Shown here: positions 59,605-64,000 of the stretch, one piece after another | Layout: the number at the start of each line of letters is the position of its first letter | Numbering within the stretch: the stretch's first letter is position 1 | Source of the DNA: Streptomyces sp. Ag109_O5-1 | GTDB taxonomy: Bacteria; Actinomycetota; Actinomycetes; Streptomycetales; Streptomycetaceae | NCBI RefSeq assembly: GCF_003814875.1 | Contig: NZ_RKQF01000001.1 | Location: 7,688,001-7,752,000, forward strand | DNA: 64,000 nt | Reading direction: 5' to 3' | The notes under the pieces: generated by a model | Told to the model about the DNA's origin: nothing | Database searches by the model: none | What the model saw: the letters and a program-made list of their open reading frames with translations, nothing else | Position numbers and translations under genes: made by a program

Positions 59605-60579
59605 TCACTCCCTCGTACCCGCCGACTTCACGGCCCCCCGGCGCAGGGCGACCGCGGCGGGTACGACGGAGGAGACCACCGCGAGCACCGCACAGGCGCC
59701 GACGGTCGTGCCGAGAGCCGGCCAGGGCAGCGCGACCGTTGTCCGCACCGACAGCAGCCCCAGGGCACCCCACATGCCCGCCAGATCGGCCGCGGCGACG
59801 AGCAGCCCCAGTAGCGCGCCGACCGCCACGACCGTCAGGGCCTCGGCGCCCGCCAGCCGCAGCACCTGCCACCGGGTGGCCCCGGCCAGCCGCAGCACCG
59901 CCAGGTCGCGCACCCGGTCGGAGGTCGCCATGACCATGGTGTTGGCCACGGAGATGCCGGTGTACAGGAGCGCGATGCCGAGGACCAGCAGGAAGCCGGT
60001 CCGGGTCGTCCTGTTCGTCTCCGGGCGACCGGCCCGCACCCACTGGTCCCCGGAGCGGACCTGCCCGCCCCCGGGGCCCACCGCGGCCCGCAGCCCCGCG
60101 GCCACGGCGCCCGGGCCGGCGCCGTCGACGAGCGCCACGTCGACCCGGTCGACGGGCGCGCCGGCGGCGTTGCGCGGGGTGAGATAGACGCCGTTGCCGC
60201 CGGTCCCGGCGGCCATCACCGCGACGATCCGCAGCGTCCTGCGCGTACCGTCGCCGACCCACACCCGTACCCGCTGCCCGAGGGTGTGCTGCCGCCACTC
60301 CTCGTTGACGACGATCGAACCGTCGTCGAGATCGCCCGCCCTCCCGGCCACGACCGGCAGCCGGGTGGTGGCGGCGAGCGCACCGGGGTCCGCCGCGCGG
60401 GCCTCGTCCCTGACGAGCGCAACACCGTCCTCCAGGCGGTAGACGGCGCTCGACGAGGTGGCGGACACGACGGCGCCCGGCACCTCGCGCAGCCTGTGCA
60501 GGGTCGCCGCGTCGAAGCCCGCCGCACCCGCCGGGGTGGAAGGGTGCTGGCGGTCCTCGCCTACCTCCGCGCGTGACAC
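59605..60579 (-). pseudogene. Truncated FtsX-type ABC permease
   Basis: 324 residues that correspond only to the C-terminal part of an antimicrobial-type ABC permease: an extracytoplasmic segment, then membrane segments (TGFLLVLGIALLYTGISVAN, the FtsX loop RVRDLAVLRLAGATRWQVLR). Full-length relatives have about 800 residues and several N-terminal membrane spans. Upstream sequence has no matching N-terminus, no good start and no ATPase partner, only a 27-bp repeat. Probably a decayed remnant at the cluster edge. Confidence 0.7.
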
Positions 60580-60599
60580 CGGCAGGGCGGCGCGATGTT

Positions 60600-60680
60600 G
60601 GCACGCCCTGGTGGTGGCGCGACGTGGGCACGCCCTCGTGGCAGCGCGTCGTGGGCAGGCCCTGGTGGTGGCGCGGCCAT
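60600..60680. repeat. Three 27-bp tandem repeats
   Basis: Units begin GGCACGCCCTGGTGGTGGCG; the second and third differ by a few substitutions. It lies where the missing 5' part of the permease gene would be. Confidence 0.85.
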
Positions 60681-60718
60681 CTCCCGCGGGGCGGTGCCTA
60701 GTTGCACCTCCCGGGTTT

Positions 60719-60751
60719 CATATGCACACTGACTATAAGTGCACATATGAT
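60719..60751. promoter_or_regulatory. Candidate MarR operator/promoter
   Basis: CATATGCAC ... GTGCACATATG is an imperfect inverted repeat in an AT-rich island 20-50 bp before the SRPBCC gene. MarR proteins usually bind such palindromes and repress their own operon. Confidence 0.5.
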
Positions 60752-60767
60752 TTTGGGGGTAGGCGGT

Positions 60768-61193
60768 ATGTGGGAGTTCGAGCACGCTGTCGAGGCCGAT
60801 GTCACCCCGGCCCAGGTCTGGGCGCGTTACGCGGATGTCGCGACCTGGCCCGAGTGGGACACGGGGATCGTGCAGGTGACCCTGGACGGGGCGTTCACGG
60901 CGGGCACGACCGGGACGATGACGCCGGAGGGGCAGGACCCGCTGCCCTTCACCATCACGGAAGCCGTGCCGGGGGAGGGCTTCACCGATGAGACGGTGAT
61001 CCCGGACGCGGTCACGCTGCGGTTCGTCCACCGGCTGGTCGCCCTGCCGGAGGGCGGGACGCGTATCACGCACCGGCTGGAGATCGAGGGGCCGGCCGCC
61101 GCGGCGCTGGGGCCCGAGCTCGGCCCGCAGATAACCGAGGACTTCCCTGAGGCCATGGAGGCCCTGGCCAAGGCCGCCGGGCAGCGCGGATGA
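60768..61193 (+). CDS. SRPBCC-family protein
   Basis: 141 aa from the ATG of MWEFEHAVEADVTPAQVW, behind GGGGGTAGGCGG. START/AHSA1-like fold: VATWPEWDTGIVQVTLDG, GTTGTMTP and a C-terminal helix. It may bind a hydrophobic ligand. It overlaps the MarR gene (4 bp), a frequent regulator-effector pair. Relation to the polyketide cluster is unclear. Confidence 0.82.
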   Translation: MWEFEHAVEADVTPAQVWARYADVATWPEWDTGIVQVTLDGAFTAGTTGTMTPEGQDPLPFTITEAVPGEGFTDETVIPDAVTLRFVHRLVALPEGGTRITHRLEIEGPAAAALGPELGPQITEDFPEAMEALAKAAGQRG

Positions 61194-61723
61194 CTCCTCG
61201 CGAGCCGCGGGAGCAGGGACCCTGGAGCAACCCGGGGTTCCTGCTCTGGCGCGTCACACTCAGGTGGCAGCGGGCCGTCGCGGGCGTGCTGCGTCCCCTG
61301 GGACTGACCCATCCGCAGTTCGTCGTGCTGGCCAGCACCTGGTGGCTCGGCCGTGACGGACAGCCGCCCAGCCAGCGCGAACTCGCCGAGCACACCGACA
61401 TGGACGCCATGACCGCCTCCCAGGTCGCCCGTGCTCTGGAGGCCAAGCGGCTCATCAGGCGCGAGCAGGATCCGTACGACACCCGCATCAAGCGCCTGTA
61501 CGTCACCGAGGAGGGACTGGCACTCGCCCGGAAGGCCATCGAGGCCGTCGAGTCCGTCGACGGCGCGTACTTCGAGCCGGCGCCGGACGGGGCCGCCTTC
61601 GTCGAGGCGCTGCTGGCCCTCGCGCCCCCGCCCGGCTCGGCTGCGGCCCACCCCTCGACGCCGGTGGTCGCGGGCGCGGGAGGCGAGCACCGCGCAGGTC
61701 GCGCCGACGACCGCGAGGAGTGA
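61190..61723 (+). CDS. MarR-family transcriptional regulator
   Basis: 177 aa. MarR winged helix: GLTHPQFVVLASTWWL, REL AEHTDMDAMTASQVARALEAKRLIRRE (split here), DPYDTRIKRLYVT. The last ~30 residues (HPSTPVVAGAGGEHRAGRAD) are unlike the family and may be read-through into non-coding or decayed sequence. Likely represses the SRPBCC-MarR operon. Confidence 0.9.
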   Translation: MTPREPREQGPWSNPGFLLWRVTLRWQRAVAGVLRPLGLTHPQFVVLASTWWLGRDGQPPSQRELAEHTDMDAMTASQVARALEAKRLIRREQDPYDTRIKRLYVTEEGLALARKAIEAVESVDGAYFEPAPDGAAFVEALLALAPPPGSAAAHPSTPVVAGAGGEHRAGRADDREE

Positions 61724-62049
61724 GAAGAGCACCAGGCGGCAGAAGGCAGCGGCAGACACGCCTCCAGGACGAACAGCGGGGCGTCCGCCGGCAGCAGGGC
61801 CGCCGGTACCGGGGACACGGTGTGGACGAGCGGGAGTTCGAACGTCTGACTGCGTACTACGGCCAGTGGCAGGGCTACTGGGGTCACCACCTGCGTGTCG
61901 GCGGGTGACGTCCCTGTAACCCTTGAGCGGAGATCGGCCAAGTTCCAGGTGTTCCCGCAGGGCTCGCCCCGGTGGCCGGCCGCTCGCGCTTCACGCTCTG
62001 GGGGAGAGGCTGTGACCTGCGGCGATTCCCGGACGGTGCGGACCGCGGG
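61724..62049. other. Gap between MarR gene and tRNA, possibly a decayed gene
   Basis: No intact gene. On the minus strand two frames give hydrophobic segments that look like one broken membrane or secreted protein (FCRLVLFSLLAVVGATCAVL in one frame, LLPADAPLFVLEACLPLP in another), suggesting a frameshifted remnant. Otherwise nothing recognised. Confidence 0.35.
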
Positions 62050-62125
62050 TGGCGCCCCCGGCAGGACTCGAACCTGCGGCCAAGCGCTTAGAAGGCGCCT
62101 GCTCTATCCACTGAGCTACGGGGGC
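62050..62125 (-). tRNA. tRNA-Arg (anticodon TCT)
   Basis: 76 nt with encoded CCA. Acceptor GCCCCCG/CGGGGGC, D-arm AGCTCAGTGGATAGAGC, anticodon loop CTTCTAA giving TCT, and T-arm GGTTCGAGTCC. Reads AGA codons, rare in this genome. tRNA genes of this kind are frequent integration sites, but no integrase is visible here. Confidence 0.96.
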
Positions 62126-62446
62126 CGGTAGTGCTGGCCTCGTACGCACTGCCCTGGTGTGGGCGGGTCCGCCACGCTGCCGGGGACAAGGATAGAACTC
62201 CCCGATCCTCGTCCCTGCTGCTTCGCCTCCGTGGCTCAATGTGGAGGTTCGGTGAAGCGGTCCTGATAATCGCAGGCAGGTACGAATCGTGCACCGCTTT
62301 TGGTGTCTGACGCACCGGGTGTTGTGCACTCGTTATGCCTGGACTGTGCCTCCGTCCCAGTAGTCCCTTCCGCCCGTTGTGTCCTGTCGGCACGCAGACA
62401 TGTCTATATGCTTCAGAATTCCCCTAAAATTGGGCATTCTTCGCAT
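62126..62446. other. Intergenic region before the GTPase gene
   Basis: No gene or clear terminator seen. It contains the divergent promoters of the tRNA and GTPase genes; the stretch around 62400-62440 is AT-richer (CCCCTAAAATTGGGC). Confidence 0.5.
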
Positions 62447-64000
62447 GTGGTGACCTTGGACGTACGGCCCCAGCTGCTCGACACACTTTCCGCCCTGCGC
62501 GACCGTGTCGCCGCCGCACGCTTCCCGCTGCCCCTGGCGGGGGCTCCACGCGCGCGTGCCAACCGCGACGAACTGCTCGCACAGCTCGACAACTATCTGG
62601 TGCCCCGCCTCAGAGAGCCCGACGCACCGCTGCTGGCGGTCGTGGGCGGATCCACCGGCGCCGGCAAGTCGACCCTCGTCAACTCCCTGGTGGGCCGCCG
62701 CGTCAGTGAGGCGGGCGTGTTGCGGCCGACCACCCGCACACCGGTGCTGGTCTGCCATCCGGAAGATCATCACTGGTTCAGCGGCATGCGCGTGCTGCCC
62801 GACCTCACACGCGTTTGGGTACCGAACCGTGACCCCGGCGACGACCTCCTCCTGCCCGGCGAGAACCCCGGGCGCGTACTCCGCGTCGAGACCGCCGACA
62901 GCCTCCCGCGCGGCCTCGCCCTCCTCGACGCCCCCGACATCGACTCCTTGATCGTCGACAACCGCGTCCTCGCCGCAGAGCTCATGTGCGCCGCCGACGT
63001 CTGGGTGATGGTGACCACCGCCGCCCGCTACGCCGACGCCGTCCCCTGGCACCTGCTGCGCACCGCCAAGGAGTACAAGGCCGCTCTGGTGACGGTCCTC
63101 GACCGGGTCCCCCACCAGGTCGTCTCCGAGGTCGCCCGGCAGTACGGCGCCCTCCTCACCAAGGCCGGACTCGGCGACCTACCCCGGTTCACGGTGCCCG
63201 AGCTGCCCGAGTCGGCGTGGGGCGGCGGGCTGCTCCCGGCCACCGCCGTGGCCCCGCTGCGGGCCTGGCTCGTGCACCAGGCGCAGGACCCCGGCGCCCG
63301 CACCCACATCCTGGCCCGCACCGCCCACGGCGTCCTCGACTCCCTCAAGGCCCGCATGCCCGAACTGGCCGGGGCGGCCGCCGCCCAGCACGCCGCCGCG
63401 CTGCGCCTGACCTCCGCCGTCGACTCGGCGTACGACAGCGAGCACGCGCGCGTGCGAAGCAGGCTGCAGAGCGGGGCCGTGCTCGCCGGCGACGCCCTCA
63501 AACGCTGGCGCGCCTACCCCCTCGACTGCGCCGCCGGCGAACTCCTCGACGCCCTGGTGGAGAGCCTCGCCGCGCTGCTGCTGTGCGCCGTCACCGCCGC
63601 CGACGAGCGCGTCGACGACGCCTGGCGCCGCGAGCCCGCGTCCGCTGCTCCCGGGCTCAGCGGCCGCGACCCCTCCCTGGAGAGCGCCGAGCACCGCATC
63701 GGCCTCGCCGTCCGGCGCTGGCGGCGCGAACTGGAGGAGTACGCCGAGGACGAGGTGCGCGAGCTCGACCGCAGCGTCGCGCCCGACTCCGAGTCCGTCG
63801 CCGCCCTCGTGGCCACCGCGCTCCTGGGCGGCCGCCGCACCAAGGAGGCGGGGGAGCGGCTCGCCGAGCGTGTCGGCGCCCACGGTGCGCTACGGCTGCG
63901 TGACCGCGCGGGACGGCTGCTCACCGAACACGTGGACCGCGTCGTGCACACCGAACGCGAACGCCGCCTGGCCCCGCTCGACGCCCTCGACGTCCACCCC
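62447..64000 (+). CDS. Dynamin-like/YfjP-type GTPase, N-terminal part
   Basis: At least 518 codons, open to the window end. P-loop GGSTGAGKSTLVNSLVG and switch-II-like LLDAPDIDS define a large GTPase. After the G domain come long Ala/Leu/Arg/Glu-rich helices, as in Streptomyces dynamin-like membrane proteins that support sporulation septation. Start is ambiguous: GTG 62447 or 62450, or ATG 62408, all in frame. Not part of the polyketide cluster. Confidence 0.85.
   Translation, partial: MVTLDVRPQLLDTLSALRDRVAAARFPLPLAGAPRARANRDELLAQLDNYLVPRLREPDAPLLAVVGGSTGAGKSTLVNSLVGRRVSEAGVLRPTTRTPVLVCHPEDHHWFSGMRVLPDLTRVWVPNRDPGDDLLLPGENPGRVLRVETADSLPRGLALLDAPDIDSLIVDNRVLAAELMCAADVWVMVTTAARYADAVPWHLLRTAKEYKAALVTVLDRVPHQVVSEVARQYGALLTKAGLGDLPRFTVPELPESAWGGGLLPATAVAPLRAWLVHQAQDPGARTHILARTAHGVLDSLKARMPELAGAAAAQHAAALRLTSAVDSAYDSEHARVRSRLQSGAVLAGDALKRWRAYPLDCAAGELLDALVESLAALLLCAVTAADERVDDAWRREPASAAPGLSGRDPSLESAEHRIGLAVRRWRRELEEYAEDEVRELDRSVAPDSESVAALVATALLGGRRTKEAGERLAERVGAHGALRLRDRAGRLLTEHVDRVVHTERERRLAPLDALDVHP

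Noticed and set aside
61720..61908. 62-codon open frame overlapping the MarR stop
   Set aside because: Arg/Gln-rich, no ribosome site of its own, no recognisable fold; likely chance.
62050..64000. tRNA-Arg as a possible integrative-element attachment site
   Set aside because: No integrase, excisionase or repeated tRNA 3' end seen within the window.
1..64000. CRISPR arrays or insertion sequences
   Set aside because: No regular spacer-repeat array and no transposase gene were found; tandem repeats present have no unique spacers.

Overview
The window is high-GC actinobacterial DNA. Gene content (rodlins, chaplins, melC tyrosinase, AfsA/gamma-butyrolactone-receptor pair, type II PKS, GTG starts, rare TTA codons) points to Streptomyces. 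The left third is a cell-surface and development region. From memory, its order (rodlins, chaplins, polysaccharide genes, chaplin, melC, chaplin) matches the rdl/chp/melC neighbourhood of the S. coelicolor chromosome.

Region 1 (1-23.4 kb). It holds three rodlin genes (one cut by the window edge), a short chaplin, and a wall-anchored chaplin with a single chaplin domain. Next come an FAD-enzyme/ATP-grasp pair, a secreted GH26-like glycosidase, and a tightly overlapping leftward operon for an extracellular polysaccharide: two GT4 glycosyltransferases, polyprenyl-phosphate sugar transferase, O-antigen-ligase-like protein, MurJ/Wzx-like flippase, polysaccharide deacetylase, Wzz-like protein and a FemAB/GNAT-like protein. 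A DUF3344 protein, a second short chaplin, small secreted proteins, a vitamin-K-epoxide-reductase-like disulfide enzyme, the tyrosinase pair melC1-melC2 and a His-tailed chaplin follow.

Region 2 (about 23.5-59.6 kb) is an aromatic polyketide cluster of the angucycline type. The core operon (44.0-59.6 kb) encodes acyl-CoA carboxylase alpha subunit, TcmI/JadI-like cyclase, KS-alpha, KS-beta, ACP, C-9 ketoreductase, didomain aromatase/cyclase, two FAD hydroxylases, hydrolase, MFS exporter, Sfp-type PPTase, carboxylase beta and epsilon subunits and a second ACP. Its order resembles jadomycin (jadJ-I-A-B-C-E-D). To its left lie a CtcP-like (chlortetracycline-type) flavin halogenase, a Tat-exported bicovalent-flavin oxidase, a third FAD hydroxylase, an AlpJ/JadG/GilOII-like two-domain oxygenase, a flavin reductase, a SnoaL-like protein and exporters. 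No glycosyltransferase is seen in this region. I predict a chlorinated, B-ring-opened or rearranged, non-glycosylated angucycline-like product.

Regulation is layered: an AfsA homologue and a putative accessory enzyme (both with TTA codons), two TetR butyrolactone-receptor-type repressors, two atypical OmpR-type regulators without a kinase gene, and an HxlR regulator. I found candidate ARE operators at the TetR and regulator promoters and a nearly identical 39-bp element at two HxlR-linked promoters. A CTGAC motif is repeated at 11- or 20-bp spacing upstream of four cluster transcription units and could be the site of the OmpR-type regulators.

Region 3 (59.6-64 kb) holds a truncated FtsX-type permease, an SRPBCC-MarR gene pair, a tRNA-Arg(TCT) gene and the start of a large GTPase that runs off the window.
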